The translations under genes and the position numbers were made by a program. A DNA stretch of 64,000 nucleotides from Melastoma dodecandrum (lineage: Eukaryota > Streptophyta > Magnoliopsida > Myrtales > Melastomataceae), in NCBI GenBank assembly GCA_029817715.1, contig JARUPY010000397.1:3968001-4032000 (forward strand), in the 5' to 3' direction. Positions 47,005 through 59,723 of this stretch are shown in pieces. Numbering within the stretch: the first letter of the stretch is position 1; each line of letters opens with the position of its first letter. The notes beneath the pieces were generated by a model that did not search any database, was not told the DNA's origin, and was given only the letters and a program-made list of their open reading frames with translations.

Positions 47005-50000
47005 TTATATTAAACTAATCAACTAATCAACTTTAACTTAAAGTTAATTTATTATTCTCGGAGACTATTCTTCCTTAGTTGATGTTAAAATTAAATCTTA
47101 ATTGAGATAAAAAAAAAGAGAATTCCATCACTCATCCTATTAAAAGTTAGACCCTCGTACTGTAATAATTTTTTTTAGATTTTCCTTTTAAATAATTTCT
47201 TGTTTTGATTTGAATTCACAAAAAAAATTCTACTTCGATTATTATTATTGTATTATTTGTTGACTCCTTATAAACCCAAAACGAAAACGAAGAGAAGTGC
47301 GCCTGAGTATTTATACGAGAATCTCTGAAACTCTTGGATTGCCCCCACCCCACCCACCTACTCCCCCCATTAGAAGGGTGTCTTCGAGTATTCAATAAGT
47401 ACATATTCATTGATTCCCTCATGAACTACAACCGAATATCTTATCACTACCTCCACAATATATATTTATTACATCTAACACCTTTTTTTTCTTCTACAAA
47501 TTAATCGAAATGTGTCAAACACTTTCTTTTTCTTATACAAAGTAATCGAAACGTGTCCTGGGAAAAAATTAAAGTAATTAAAGACAAGCAAAAAAAATTA
47601 AAGTAATTAAAGAAAAGCAAAACTTAGCCGCTCCCGTTTCATTTTTTGGGTTACTTCATTTTTAATTTGATTTTTGTCCCCCCAAAAAAACAACAAAAAT
47701 CAAAGCATAGAGATGATGAATTGAAAATTAATTCGTAAGCCGCATGGACTTCACCACCCAGAAGTCGTCTCCGAGTCTGACGATTCACCAACAAAATATG
47801 ACAACCGCTGTGATAAACAAACAAACAAAAAAGAGTTGCAAGAAGTTGTATAGGTGATTGGGGATTCATCTGGAATCTTTAGAAAAGAAAGAAAGGACCT
47901 GTTTACGTGTGAAATCTATTATTATTCCTGGCTCCCCAAAGAAGGGGCATGCTGCTACCGCGAGGCCCAAATGCTATCCCACCACCACCTTCTCCTGGAG
48001 TCTGTTTGGGTTTGGCCTTACTTAATCATGGGAATTAGCTCTAAAGGGCCTCCAGTAACGACCTACCTAAACCTACCATTTCATTAACAATCATTTAATT
48101 ATTTAATTAAATAATCCGAAGACCCGGAAGTTCTCGTACATAAAAGTTTTTTATATAATCTGAACCCGAAAATTATTTATACTCGAATAATCCGTTTGAA
48201 TCGGATTCTTAACCTATTCCAATTCCTAAGTTATATACCATATATACCCATACACATTCCTATTAGTTACAAACTTGTTTTGAAATATATATTTTTTTTT
48301 GGCTTAAAAAGTAGCCTTCTTAGTTATAATTAATCTAGAAATTTTCATTGTTCACGTAGTTTCCAACTTCAATAAAAATTAGCAATTAATTTCAAAGTGT
48401 TCGTAACGCTTGGACTTCATTTGTAACTAGACTTATTGTCTTTTTAAGACATGTTTATAAAAATTTGGGTATTTTTTTATATTGTAATAGTTTTCGAGTT
48501 TTATAAATGAAATTCGGGTTAAAGTGACGGAACTCAATTCCAACTAAACCCTACGAAGGTCTCGGAATCGAAGAAGCCCGAACCCGAAAATGAAGGTAAT
48601 TTTGTCGTGAATGTGGACGATGGTAGATCCGCGATTGAGGATACCGAGAGCGTGTATACTGAAAATCTGTAAAACAAGGGCTGTTGGGATTTTGCTTTCT
48701 TCAATATTTTATTATTATAAAAAGAAATTTCTTAGCACGGTATATGCTGTCCCCGGCATTTCAGCCTTTCCCGATTTAAGTCATATGCAACTATCTATAA
48801 CCTGTTTCTTACTTATAGTGAAGTCCGCTTCTTAGGACGGCTGTTGCCGCCGCTGATGGCGAAATCCAACCAGAGAAATCCTCCCCCATCATAGAAGCAC
48901 GGGGATCATTCTCCTGGCGGCAGTGGTTGTACTCACTTCTGGCGAGCCAAGCAGCACCAGAAGCCGGCCTACGGAAGCGAATATACCCTCACCTGCAGAT
49001 TCTTTGGCTTTTTCGATCGTCCCCAAATCTTGTCCGGAGTTCGGACATAGATTTTTTTCTGCCGGACATGGAAACCCCAATGTCGCGTTAGGATTAAAAC
49101 TTAACCGTCATGTAATAATCCTACTGGTCGAGGCGAGTAAAAGATAATAGTCATAGAATAAAATGACCACCCTCGCCGAAATAATCGTTTTTGTAATACG
49201 TCTTACGATTATTTGTGGTCGTACCTCTTGCCAACATATTTTTGCAATGCTAAAATACCAAATTTTGGACTTTCAAATCAACGAAAACGTTACAATGTGT
49301 GACTACATGCGACTTTAAAAGCGAAAATAGTTTTTTAGGGTCGAATTAATTATGATAATATTATTGTAAAGCGGTGTTAATACCAACTAATGATAGTGAT
49401 TATCATCCCAGGCAGTCCACTAACTTCTTTTTAGGATTTATTTATTTTGTCATCGGGTCCTGTCCGGACGGCTCCACCCAATCTCCAGTCGCTCGTCCTC
49501 ACTCTTGCCATGTCGACCAGTTATAAGGACGCGATCACAAGGCAGCTTCTTCCTAGGAAGTTTCTGCGGAGGACGAAACGTCTCTAAGATCCATTGAGCT
49601 GAGTAATGACGAACGTTTCGTTCACGCTCCTGCCGCCTTCCCATGTAACTAATACTTACCGCAGCGATATTTCGGCGGAGGAGGTTGATGGACCGGGACG
49701 TCTCCTCCTCCTCCTCCTCCTGAGAAGGAAAACATCTCCTTCCCCCTCTGATTTAGGTGGCATTCGTGAATCCCTCTCGTGCTTTAGGTGGGACCGGATT
49801 GTATGCTTCATATGAGCGTTCGGAATAAATCTTAGATCGGTGGGACGGGACAGTGTAGTACATCTTAGGCATGCATCCCCCCACCTCTCTACGCATCTTT
49901 TTCCTATCTATCCTCAAACCCCGGAATGCCGGAAGATTCTTGATGGGATTAGGACAACATTTTCTTTTCTTTTTTTTCTTTAAAAGAAGAGAAAGGGGTA

Positions 50001-50329
50001 ATAAATTCTAATCGTAGACCACAACGCCGCCTGCCGCCACACTCAAAATAAATTCAATATCACAGAAATAGTCTCGACACGTGTCGATCGAGGGACACAT
50101 GTACAAATATTCGGACAAAGAAACCCACCCCCACAAAACAAACTGCTGGGTTTTGAAAAAATGGTATGAAATATAAATACGTATAAATTAAATATAATAC
50201 GTGAATAATAATTTATATTTTGTTATTCGAAAAAGTTAATGGACGTTAATGGCCTGACACCTCGAGATCACTCTCGAATGCTAACCCTCAGTGCTCTTAC
50301 AAAACTCTCTAGAAAGTCTTTTCTTTCTT

Positions 50330-51030
50330 ACAATAAAGCGATGACTCTCGCTTTTCGCTCTCTAAAAATTTATTATTTTACAAATTTTAAAAATTAATAT
50401 TACGTTTCGCGAAAAATATTGTTTACTAGTCCGAAATTTATCATAGAATCAAAATTCAAAATAGGACATCAATTTCGTCGACTAATGACATGTACTTATG
50501 TTAAAACTTGTTGTTTTGCCTCTAAAAAATGAAGAACTCATGTTTTATAAGTTAATTTAATTTTATTATTTGACAAATTTTGAAAGTTACTGCTTCATCT
50601 TATAAAATAATTTCCTGACAAAGCTTATTGTGTCATCGGAAATTTATCACATAAAGTATGTCCAAGTTTAAGGATAGTGCTTTTCACATGAATGTATTCC
50701 CTATGTATCCTTATTCGACGAGGAGAGGAAAATAGAAACTTTTCCAAAATGATTTCGAAATTGCGCTTATTAATTTATATTTATCAAATTCGGTTAAAAT
50801 TCATTTTAAACACCAAACTTTTAGAAGGCACCAATTATATTTATATTATTTAGAAAAATATTTTCTTGAAAAAAATTTAACTTTTTGTTGAGCTTAATAA
50901 TTAAAAATTGAATTTGGAACGGCTCATGAATAATTAGTGGGCCTGAAAGGGTCTTCTCTTCCTTCAAATATGGTACAACTTCTTTTACTGGTATGCAGTG
51001 ATTAAGCCATAATTTTAATTTTTTTAACAA
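50330..51030. repeat. Dispersed repeat block B, copy 2
   Basis: Related to 34200-35225, and over 50820-51010 almost the same as 61798-62000 (for example GAATTTGGAACGGCTCATGA). The close match to the 62-kb copy implies a more recent duplication than the 34-kb copy. Confidence 0.8.
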
Positions 51031-51691
51031 AAACATGGCGGCCATGGCCACCTGCGTGCCGCTAGTTCCGTCTATGTCGGTATTGAAATAACATTTGTTT
51101 TTTTAATTTCAAAATACGATTTCAGTTCGCTAAAAGAGGTAGTTGAAAATTACGTCACTCAATTTAAAAAAAAAAAAGAGGTTCTCACTCGCGTAAATAT
51201 AATAGTTGAAGAGTGACGGACTGGACAAACCTATCATATTGAAATAATTGGAATTATATATATTTTTTAAAACAACAAACCTCTCTTATACCCCTTCTAA
51301 TCAAACAGTGAACATTTTTTCGGATCAATATTATGTACAACCAGTACAATATAACAATTGATCCGATATTTTGGCGTTATCTATCCTATCTAACTGCCAA
51401 CCCGAAATATAAAATATTGGATATTAAATTTTATTTTAAGTGGGGTATTTGCTAAAATTATATATAAAAGAAAATGACCAATTATAGGTAGGGGGTCCCA
51501 CCCAGTATCTATCCAAATATTGGTATCGTGCCGGGAGGGGGGGACCTCCAAGGAGTACTTACCAAATTACTCTGGTACCTTAATTTAAGGGCCTAAATAG
51601 TCGTATTCCATAATTTAGGATCGATTTGAGAAATCACATCAACTTTGAGGACTTGTCGTTTAAATTGAACCGTCAAGTCAAACGTTGGACA

Positions 51692-51699
51692 TATATAAG
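51692..51699 (+). promoter_or_regulatory. TATA-like element of the CML gene
   Basis: TATATAAG lies about 280 bp upstream of the CML start codon, a plausible distance for a promoter with a leader of about 250 bases. Confidence 0.4.
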
Positions 51700-51973
51700 T
51701 GTCAACGTAATTATTGTAAGAAGACATGTCGGAGCTTTTTTCTTGTCTGAAGGGGACAAATCCACGAATTGCCTCTCCCTCGTATCAACGACGACCTTAA
51801 CCCCATATTTCCATAACCAACAAAACTTCTCACGATTGATTTCTTCTTCCTCTCATCCCCCCTCTTGATTCCCCGCATGTTCACCGTCCCTTCCCCTGCG
51901 CTAAGTCCCGATTTCGTACGCGCATTCGAGATCGGTAGAGCCAGAGGACGTGTATTCGACAGCGACTACGACA

Positions 51974-52489
51974 ATGACAATGGCTGCAGACCAGGAAGAA
52001 CAGCTGAACGAGCTAAGGGAAATATTCGCGAGATTCGACATGGACTCCGACGGGAGCCTCACGATCCTTGAGCTCGTGGCCCTCCTACGTTCCATGGGCC
52101 TTAAGCCCTCGGGAGACCAGGTCCACGTCCTCCTGGCGAACATGGACTCCAACGGGAACGGGCTCATGGAATTTGACGAGCTCGTCAAGGTCATGATGCC
52201 CGACATGAAGGAAGAGGTCCTTGTTAACCAGAGGCAGCTCCTCGAGGTTTTTCGGTCTTTTGACCGTGACGGAAATGGGTACATCACCGCCGTCGAGCTC
52301 GCTGGGACGATGGCCAAGATGGGCCAGCCGCTTACATTCAACGAGCTGAAGGAGATGATCAAGGAGGCGGACGCCGATGGCGATGGGGTCATCAGCTTCA
52401 ACGAGTTCGCGACCGTGATGGCGAAATCTGCATCTGATATCTTCGGTATTCCCTTATCGTCCATTAGAGATCGATCCATCCATTATTGA
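51974..52489 (+). CDS. CML: Calmodulin-like protein with four EF-hands (CML15/16/18 type)
   Basis: Single-exon Ca2+ sensor of about 171 residues. Four EF-hand loops are complete: DMDSDGSLTILE, DSNGNGLMEFDE, DRDGNGYITAVE and DADGDGVISFNE, each with acidic residues at positions 1, 3 and 12. GLKPSGDQVHVLL between hands and the tail AKSA.DIFG resemble Arabidopsis CML15, CML16 and CML18. The frame is open upstream to 51950 but begins there with GTG; the first ATG is at 51974, and another at 51980 gives MAADQEEQ, the start seen in homologues. The 3' LTR of the minus-strand Copia element lies 147 bp past the stop codon, so the transcript end may be affected. Confidence 0.92.
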   Translation: MTMAADQEEQLNELREIFARFDMDSDGSLTILELVALLRSMGLKPSGDQVHVLLANMDSNGNGLMEFDELVKVMMPDMKEEVLVNQRQLLEVFRSFDRDGNGYITAVELAGTMAKMGQPLTFNELKEMIKEADADGDGVISFNEFATVMAKSASDIFGIPLSSIRDRSIHY

Positions 52490-52635
52490 CGATGAATCCC
52501 GACCTAACTAGACTGATCACGTGGTAGATTCAGATTAGATCATAGAAATCTTGTAACGACAATCTGTAGAGAAAATACTGGTTGTACTTAAATGCCATCA
52601 ATCAAAGGACAAGTCGTCTGCTGTACTTAGGTTGG

Positions 52636-53029
52636 TGTGAGTCGACGAGCCCGGCGAGTGAACCCAGAAAAGAAGGCGTATCAGCAAGGAGGAGCTTTTT
52701 CATTGTATTATTTTCTCACACACCATTTTTACAGAATCCCCAGCACTCTTATACAATTAGAGCTTTTCTACTATTTTCCCTTTCTAACTAATTGAGTGCC
52801 CGCAAACAGACACGCACCCACTAACAAACTACGCGTCTCTCCAACAGAATACCCCACAACTTTTACACAATTACCCTTTAATGAATGAAAGAATGCAGCA
52901 AGCTTCTCGGGCCTCTTCCTGTTCTTCTATAGCCCCTTTTCTCCGGCCTGCTTCATCCAGGCTCGCAGCCCATTTCCTCCTGAGATTCTCCACATCCACA
53001 GAAAACTGTTTCCGTTTACTCCGCTCACA
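52636..53029 (-). repeat. 3' LTR of the older Copia element
   Basis: In plus-strand reading it starts TGTGAGTCGACG and ends CCGCTCACA. Bounded on the left by the GTTGG target duplication. Confidence 0.95.
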
Positions 53030-53040
53030 CTCCCCCTCAA
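53030..53040 (-). other. Polypurine tract of the older Copia element
   Basis: TTGAGGGGGAG on the minus strand abuts the 3' LTR. Confidence 0.85.
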
Positions 53041-56000
53041 GATGGGAGTTGTATATGTCTGTCACTCCCATCTTGCCAAGCAAATAATTTAACCTACTCG
53101 GATGCAACGCCTTAGTGAAAACATATGCAATCTGGAGCTCTGTCCACATGTGCACCAGCCAAATGACTCCTTCCTCGACTTTCTCTCTCACAAGGTGCAG
53201 ATCAATCTCTAGATGTTTGGTTCGCTCGTGAAACATTGGGTTTTTGCTGATATGGATGGCCGACTTGTTATCACAGTATAATGTGACTGCCTGGCTTGTT
53301 CCAATTCCAAGGTCCGCCATCAAGCTCTTCAGCCAGATCACTTCTGCTGTCGTAGTTGCTACTGCCCTGTACTCAGCTTCTGTTGAGCTCCGCAACACTG
53401 TATTTTGTTTCTTGGATCGCCAGCTTACGAGGGAATCACCCAGAAACACACTATATCCGATAGTTGACCTCCTGCTTACGGCACAGCCCCCCCAATCGCT
53501 ATCAGAGAACGCTTGCAGCCGTGGTTCAGATGAACTCGAGAAGAACACACCCCTTCCCGGCGCTCCTTTTAGATATTTCAGTACCATCCCTGCCACATCC
53601 CAGTGCTTCTTCAGGGGCTTATCCATAAATTGCGCTAGAATGTGTACCGTGTACGTCAAGTCGGACTGAGTGATTCCCAAATAAATAAGTCTTCCCATAA
53701 GCTGTCGATAAGCGCTTGCATCCACTATATCATCCTCGTCTACCCGCGTCAGCTTATGATTGGGCATGATTGGTATAGAGCTTGGTTTGACTCCCAACTT
53801 CCCAAGCTCTTCCAGTAACCTCAACGTGTATCCTCGCTGCGAAATAAAGATGCCTGCCCGTGATCTAGCAATCTCCAACCCCATGAAATACTTTAGCATG
53901 CCCAAATCCCGTACCTTAAAGTGGTTCTGCAGATAGGTTCGCAGGGTATCAATAAGCTTAGAACTCGAACCTGCCACCATTATATCATCCACATAAACGA
54001 GAACAGCCAAAAAACCATTACAATCCTGCTTGGTGAAGAGTGAATAATCTGCTTTGGATTGAGCAAAGCCATATTCAACCAAACAGGCAGTTAGTTTCTG
54101 GTTCCATTGATGCGAGGCTTGTTTGAGGCCATAAAGTGATTTCTGAAGTTTGCACACCAAGGGAGCAGCTGCAGAACACTCCCCCTGAGTCTCCAGACCC
54201 TACGGCAGCTGCATATAGATTTCTTCAATTAGATCGCCATTAAGAAAGGCATTGTGTATGTCAAATTGGCGAAGATGCCATCCTCTGATTGCAGCTACTG
54301 CCAAAACAGATCGAATAGTGGAATGCTTTGCCACGGGATTGAAAGTTTCCTCATAATCAAAACCTTCCCTTTGATTGTAACCTTTGGCCACAAGACGCGC
54401 CTTAAACCGTTCAACAGTGCCATCTGCCTTCAACTTCGTTTTGTAAACCCATTTACACCCAATAGCGCGCTTTCCTGCCGGTAAAGGCATTAGAACCCAA
54501 GTATGATTTTCTGCCAAAGCCTGTAATTCAGAGGACATAGCCTCCTGCCAGTGCGGAATAGTCCGTGCCTCACTATAACTCTGTGGCTCATGGTTAGTCT
54601 CCAGAGACAGCAAGAAAGCTTTATAAGGAATGGATAGTCTTTCGTAAGATATGAAAGGTGTTATAGAATGACGAGTGGAAGAAACAGAGAAAGCAGGACT
54701 TACAGGTGTACCCGAGATGGATGAATCAGAACTGGGCTGTGGAGAGGACAAGTCATGGTGATAGTCATGGAGATAGCTGGGAATCTTTTGCAGTCTTATG
54801 CTCCTTCGCAAGTTAGATTCATTGCTCACTGGAACAGGATGATGGACGGGATGTGATAAAGGGAGTTCGATTGAGATATCAGAAGGGTTTATGAGTGGCA
54901 GAACCAAATCAGAGGAAGTAGTATGCAGACTGTTATGTAAATCAGCAAATGGAAAAATAGCCTCATAGAAACGAACATCCCGAGATATGAATGTTTGATG
55001 CGAAACTAAGTCAAAAAGTAGATACCCTTTCACATTGAAGGGATACCCTAGAAAAATGCATTTGTTTGCCCTCTTGTCTAATTTCTTCCTTCCTGAAGGT
55101 AAAGTACATGAAAAACATAACGAGCCAAACACACGCATGTTATGATTGGTTGGCTTTCTGTTAAACAATTTCTCATAAGGTGTAATTCCTAGTAAAGACT
55201 TGCTAGGCAAACGATTAATGATGTGGGCTGCTGTCAACAAGGCATAGCCCCAGAATTTTTGAGGCAATTTGGCTTGAAACAAAAGTGTCCTAGTTACCTG
55301 TAAAAGATGTTGGTGTTTCCTTTCAACAACCCCATTTTGTTGAGGTGTAGCTATACAGGACTTCTGATGTATAATGCCATGCTGTTTGTAGAAATCAGAC
55401 AATTGAAGCTCACTCCCATTATCACTTCATATTGTTTTAATGCATGCATTGAATTGAATCTTGACAAACTGATAAAAATCACATAGAAGAGACCGTAGTT
55501 CAAATTTGTGATTCATTAGAAAGACCCAAGTGACTCTTGTGTAGTCGTCTACAATGGTCAAGAAAAATATATAACCATGCAGGGCAATTTCTACATTTGG
55601 CCCCCAAATATCACAGTGTATCAGGTCAAATGGTTCAGTAGTCTTAATAGCACTCACAGGAAAAACCAAACGCCTTTGTTTGGCCTCATGGCAAATAGAA
55701 CATGCATTGTGAGTTTGCATTGTAACAGAAGGGTCAATCGTTTGTAGTGCTGACAGTTTAGAGAAAGGCACATGTCCAAGGCGCAGATGCCACAAATCAA
55801 AGACATCCAGGGTGGTATGCAGTTTAGCTGAGCAAAAACTATGAAGAAAAGGGTTGGCAGAAGGTAGAGTGGCTGTGAATCTAACTTGGGAAGGTTCACT
55901 GCCGTATTGTTTCGCTTCTATCTCTCTGAGCACAAACAGGCCGCCCTCTCGCTCAGTTAGTCCAATCGTCATCCAGCTGGGCAAGTCCTGTATAAAGCAA

Positions 56001-56142
56001 TGATTTTGTGAAAAGATGATGCAAACATTGCTGGTAGCAGTCAGCTTACTAACAGAAAGTAGGTTAAAGTGAAACGAAGGCACAAACAAAGTGTTTTCTA
56101 GGATTAAGCTGTCACTGAGTTTGACAACTCCTATGTGTGTGG

Positions 56143-56476
56143 TCCTCGCGAGTACACCCAAGTGGCGTAAGGTGGGTGGTGGGTGTTTGGACTTTTGTCA
56201 TGATCCCTGGTTCGAACCCCATCACGCACACTCCACTTGGAAAATTAAGGTTGGTCTCCTGGGTGATGGCTAATAAAGCCCCAGCCGCCCATCTACTGGG
56301 CCTTTGGGCCTTAACTGAAATTGGAACGACAGGGGAGCAAGCCTCAAGTCGGGCCCAGAGGGGATGTAGAGGGGCCGGGCCTGAGGTTCACAGGCTTGTA
56401 AAAGAGCATCTAAACCTCCTAAGAGGGCTCGCAAAAAGTAAGTCCACCACGAACCCCGCTGATATATAAAAAAAAA
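56143..56476 (+). mobile_element. tRNA-derived SINE nested in the older Copia element
   Basis: A 334-bp insertion flanked by a perfect 17-bp target duplication, AACTCCTATGTGTGTGG at 56126-56142 and 56477-56493. It has RNA polymerase III promoter boxes: B box GGTTCGAACCC at 56210-56220 and an A-box-like TGGCGTAAGGTGG at about 56163-56175. It ends in a short A-rich tail after GATATAT. The duplication length, boxes and tail are those of a SINE; plus orientation. Confidence 0.9.
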
Positions 56477-57787
56477 AACTCCTATGTGTGTGGCTAGGAC
56501 TTTTGTGTCGTTTGGTAATTGGATCTGTAAAGGAGTAGTCCGCTGACGATAAGAGGTAACAAAGCAAGCGAAGAGATAATGTGATCTGTCGCCCCTGTAT
56601 CAATGATCCAGGAGGAATGCTGTATTGGTTTGGTTGTTCTGTCAAAGGTTAATGTACATGCAAAATTATCTATACGGTTGCTAGTTTGAGAGGGTGGTAA
56701 CTCTGAAGGAATGGGATGGTGTCCCTGCTAAACCTTTGGAGCGGAGTGGCTTGGACTCTCCTCACTGAGCAGTGCAAGTAGCATATGAACCTGGGCATTT
56801 GACAAGCCGAAATGAGAGGATTGTTTGATATCTGGAAGCTGTTGCCGCCTCGTCTCCACCATATTAACCATTCTCCTACCATTGGTTCCCGATTATTTTG
56901 GAAAAGGTTGACCTCTGCCTCTCCCAAATGTCTGGTTCGGTGGAAAACCAATTAGCTGATAGCACCGACTTTTAAGATGTCCCTTCTTGCCGCAGTGCTC
57001 GCATATCACCTCAGGCTTGAATTTCCTTCGTTCTGCAAGCGCAAGTAGTCTATTCTGCTCAAGTGGTGCAGGAACCTCCTGCTTTACTGCAGCTGCAACT
57101 GGATTTCTGAAAAAAGACAGCTCATCCTCCTTTGCAGTTTGCTGTAACTCCTTCCTTTGTAGTATGTTGTACGCCTCCCCCAAAGTGGGAAAGGGTTTAC
57201 GCAACAAGATTTGACTTCTTAACCCGCTATATTCACCTTTCAATCCATTAAGAAACTTATATACCATATCTCGTTGCAGCTCCTTTGCATATTGCTTCTC
57301 CCGGACGCAGTCGCACTTCCCGCATTTGCATTTTGGGTACGGCCGATACTCACGCAATTCTCTCAAGATCCCAGGCATTTCATTGTAGAATGTTGAAATA
57401 GACTTACTACCTTGTGTCAGAGAATGATACTGAAGTTGAAGACGGCAGATTCTGGAATCGTCTGGCTCGCCGTATCGCTCATGCAGCTCGTCCTAGATAT
57501 CCTTTGCCGTATGCAAATAGAATATGGTCGTGGCTATCGCCGGAGAAACCGACCTTTGCAGCCAAGAACGTACCAAATCATCGCAGCGCTTTCTAGCTTG
57601 GAACAGCCTTCTGTCCTCCATTGGTCGGGGAATCGTCCCACGATGCGTAGTTCCCTTCCGAGAGCTCTGGAGGTACAATGGCTCTCGACTGCAGATCCGC
57701 CGCATTGATGTAATAGGGCGACTGCTGGCTATCAACACTCACCAACTCCATCGTCTCCTCTGTCGTTGCCTCAGTGAAGCGGCCCCC

Positions 57788-57799
57788 GCTCTGATACCA
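57788..57799 (-). other. Primer-binding site of the older Copia element
   Basis: TGGTATCAGAGC on the minus strand, directly after the 5' LTR. Confidence 0.9.
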
Positions 57800-58194
57800 T
57801 GTGAGTCGACGAGCCCGGCGAGTGAACCCAGAAAAGAAGGCGTATCAGCAAGGAGGAGCTTTTTCGCTGTATTATTTTCTCACACACCATTTTTACAGAA
57901 TCCCCGGCACTCTTATACAATTAGAGCTTCTCTACTATTTTCCCTTTCTAAATAATTGAGTGCCCGCAAACAGACACGCACCCACTAACAAACTACGCAT
58001 CTCTCCAACAGAATACCCCACAACTTTTACACAATTACCCTTTGATGAATGAAAGAATGCAGCAAACTTCTCGGGCCTCTTCCTGTTCTTCTATAGTCCC
58101 TTTTCTTCGGCCTGCTTCATCCTGGCTCGCAGCACATTTCCTCCTGCCGATTCTCCGCATCCACAGAAAACTGTTTCCGTTTACTCCGCTCACA
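57800..58194 (-). repeat. 5' LTR of the older Copia element
   Basis: 395 bp, about 96 percent the same as the 3' LTR by eye. Bounded on the right by GTTGG. Confidence 0.95.
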
Positions 58195-58843
58195 GTTGGA
58201 AACTCTTAATTTATGGTTGGTGATTTGTGAACTTGTTCTGGATTGAGACATTAATGATGCATGATCCGTGCTTAGTTTGCGACTTCCGATGTCATAGGTA
58301 AGAACCGCTGCAACTTTTGAGTAGATCTCAGACAACCAATTCATTTAATCGATGCCGCAGCGAAGAATTGGTTAGCTGGAGAATTCAGGTTTAATATCCT
58401 GATAGAGAGTTGCCGGTAGCACCCAAAACATGACAAAAAGATTGTTCTGGAGCTCGATAGTTCGATGGAGTCCGGGACTTGGGATAGGCAAGCGAATATC
58501 TGTTGAAGGGAATTTTTTTTTTTTTGGTAGATCTGTTGAAGGAATTAGCTTTGCTGCAGAATCTAAAAACTTGGGTAAGTAGCGAAGAGGACACTCAATG
58601 TTCGTCGTTGCTTGCTCGGGTTTCTGGTTGAGCCGTTTCGACGAGGCTTTGAAACGTGCACTGTAACCGACTTTTGTGGGCCGCAGAGATCTCTTTTTCA
58701 CCAATTGGCAAAACTCAGGATCGTTGGCTTGTCCGTTGCTTCTGACCCAGTGAATCGTCTGATGCTACAGTGGGAAGAACCTAACCAGAATATGTGAAGT
58801 ATGATGGTACGAGCGACAAGATCACTGCGAAGAGAGTCATGAG
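58195..58843. other. Unrecognised stretch between the older Copia element and the flippase fragment
   Basis: A minus-strand open frame of 110 codons at 58372-58704 and a plus-strand one at 58612-58797 exist, but neither shows a family motif. Given the fragment mosaic to the right it may also be a captured piece. Confidence 0.35.
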
Positions 58844-59456
58844 CTAGAGGGGCAGAGCTGGGGTGGAGGCTTCAACAAAGACCATAGATGCCGTCATGGA
58901 GATGTACGGGTCTAGGTACCCGCACGGTAGGAGGAAGACATACCAGAGGACTATGGCCCCCAAGATGAAGAGGTGTCGGATGCAAGTGAAGTAGCTGATG
59001 GAGAGCACAATCTGGCAATTCACGACCCAGACAACACACGTGTACATGGTCACCTTGAGGATCACGTACCAGACCACCTCACCGCCCTTCCAGAAGGCCC
59101 GAGCCTCGATCTTTTATGCAGAAGAAGAATATGCAAGTTGCGCTGACGGTACCATTGACTGCCCACCCGAGGTTCCATTACCAGCTGAACAGCAGATTGT
59201 AGCATGAACTGTTTCAAACCCAATGATCGGAGTCCATTCGTGTAGGATAAACGAATGTCAGGGAACTACTTACTCTCGGACATAGAACCACAGAGACATC
59301 CTGGTCGAGCACCCCACGGGAAATCACGGGCAGCGAAGTGAAGAATACGCTGCCGAAAGCTAGGTACCAAAGTAGAATAGGGCGAAGCTGAAGTGTGGAA
59401 CAAGATGTTCCTGCCCCAGAGCCGAACACAATGTTCTTGTAGAAGAAACAGCAGAT
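58844..59456 (-). pseudogene. Fragment of a P4-type ATPase (ALA phospholipid flippase)
   Basis: The minus strand carries pieces of the C-terminal membrane region of plant aminophospholipid ATPases: ICCFFYKNIVFG, then NVFFTSLPVI-like SVFFTSLPVISRGVLDQDVS, an AFRK.GEVV.Y-like piece, and VTMYTCVVWVVNCQIVLSIS with HLFILGAIVLWYVFLL. Homology shifts frame several times, and the ATPase core domains (phosphorylation site, nucleotide-binding part) are absent. It is a decayed partial copy, not a functional gene. Confidence 0.85.
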
Positions 59457-59723
59457 CTATCGATGGGACGATAAATTAGGAATCAGGATTGACAGGACCA
59501 GAAATCAATCAAGCTTCTCATTCAACATAGGCTTGAAGAGCGCAATCCGTCCTTCTCCTTTCTCCATGTCATCTTATTCTCGTTCCGATTTCGCGATCCC
59601 GAACTGCTCGACCAACTACTTGCACAAAAACGTGGCGATGCGCGTAACCAATCATTAACGGTGGGATGAATTCGGTAGCATTGGAAGCTTATTGAGATGA
59701 TTGGATTGCTTGAGATTTTTTAT

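Larger units (their letters stand above)
47005..51973. other. Intergenic region between the truncated kinase and the CML gene
   Basis: No gene with family motifs is seen. A diverged part of block A lies at 47262-47430 and block B copy 2 at 50330-51030. Short open frames at 48611-48835, 48889-49147 and 49450-49815 have no recognisable motif. The right end is the promoter of the CML gene. Confidence 0.5.
52871..57751 (-). pseudogene. Degenerate Copia gag-pol of the older element
   Basis: Begins with ATG at 57751 (MELVSVDSQQ). Gag runs in damaged frames to a zinc knuckle (CEHCGKKGHLKSRC, about 56990). After the SINE, 55427-56161 holds the pre-integrase and early integrase (WHLRLGHVP, CDIWGP), 54200-55402 the rest of integrase and early RT ([24 protein letters not shown]), and 52871-54160 late RT and RNase H (YVDDIMVAG, DSDWGGC, KHLEIDLHLVREKV). 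These three pol segments share one frame, separated only by single stop codons (TGA near 55424, TAG at 54200). Both fit C-to-T changes of CGA and CAG. The frame ends inside the 3' LTR. Confidence 0.92.
52636..58194 (-). mobile_element. Older Ty1/Copia retrotransposon with nested SINE, inactive
   Basis: Minus-strand element with LTRs at 57800-58194 (5') and 52636-53029 (3'), target duplication GTTGG (52631-52635 and 58195-58199), primer-binding site and purine tract in place. The LTRs differ at roughly fifteen positions plus an indel, so it is much older than the 40-kb element. Its coding region has in-frame stops and a SINE inserted in it. Confidence 0.95.

Noticed and set aside
51950..51973. 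Upstream start for the CML protein at 51950
   Set aside because: That codon is GTG; the first ATG is at 51974 and homologues start near MAADQ.
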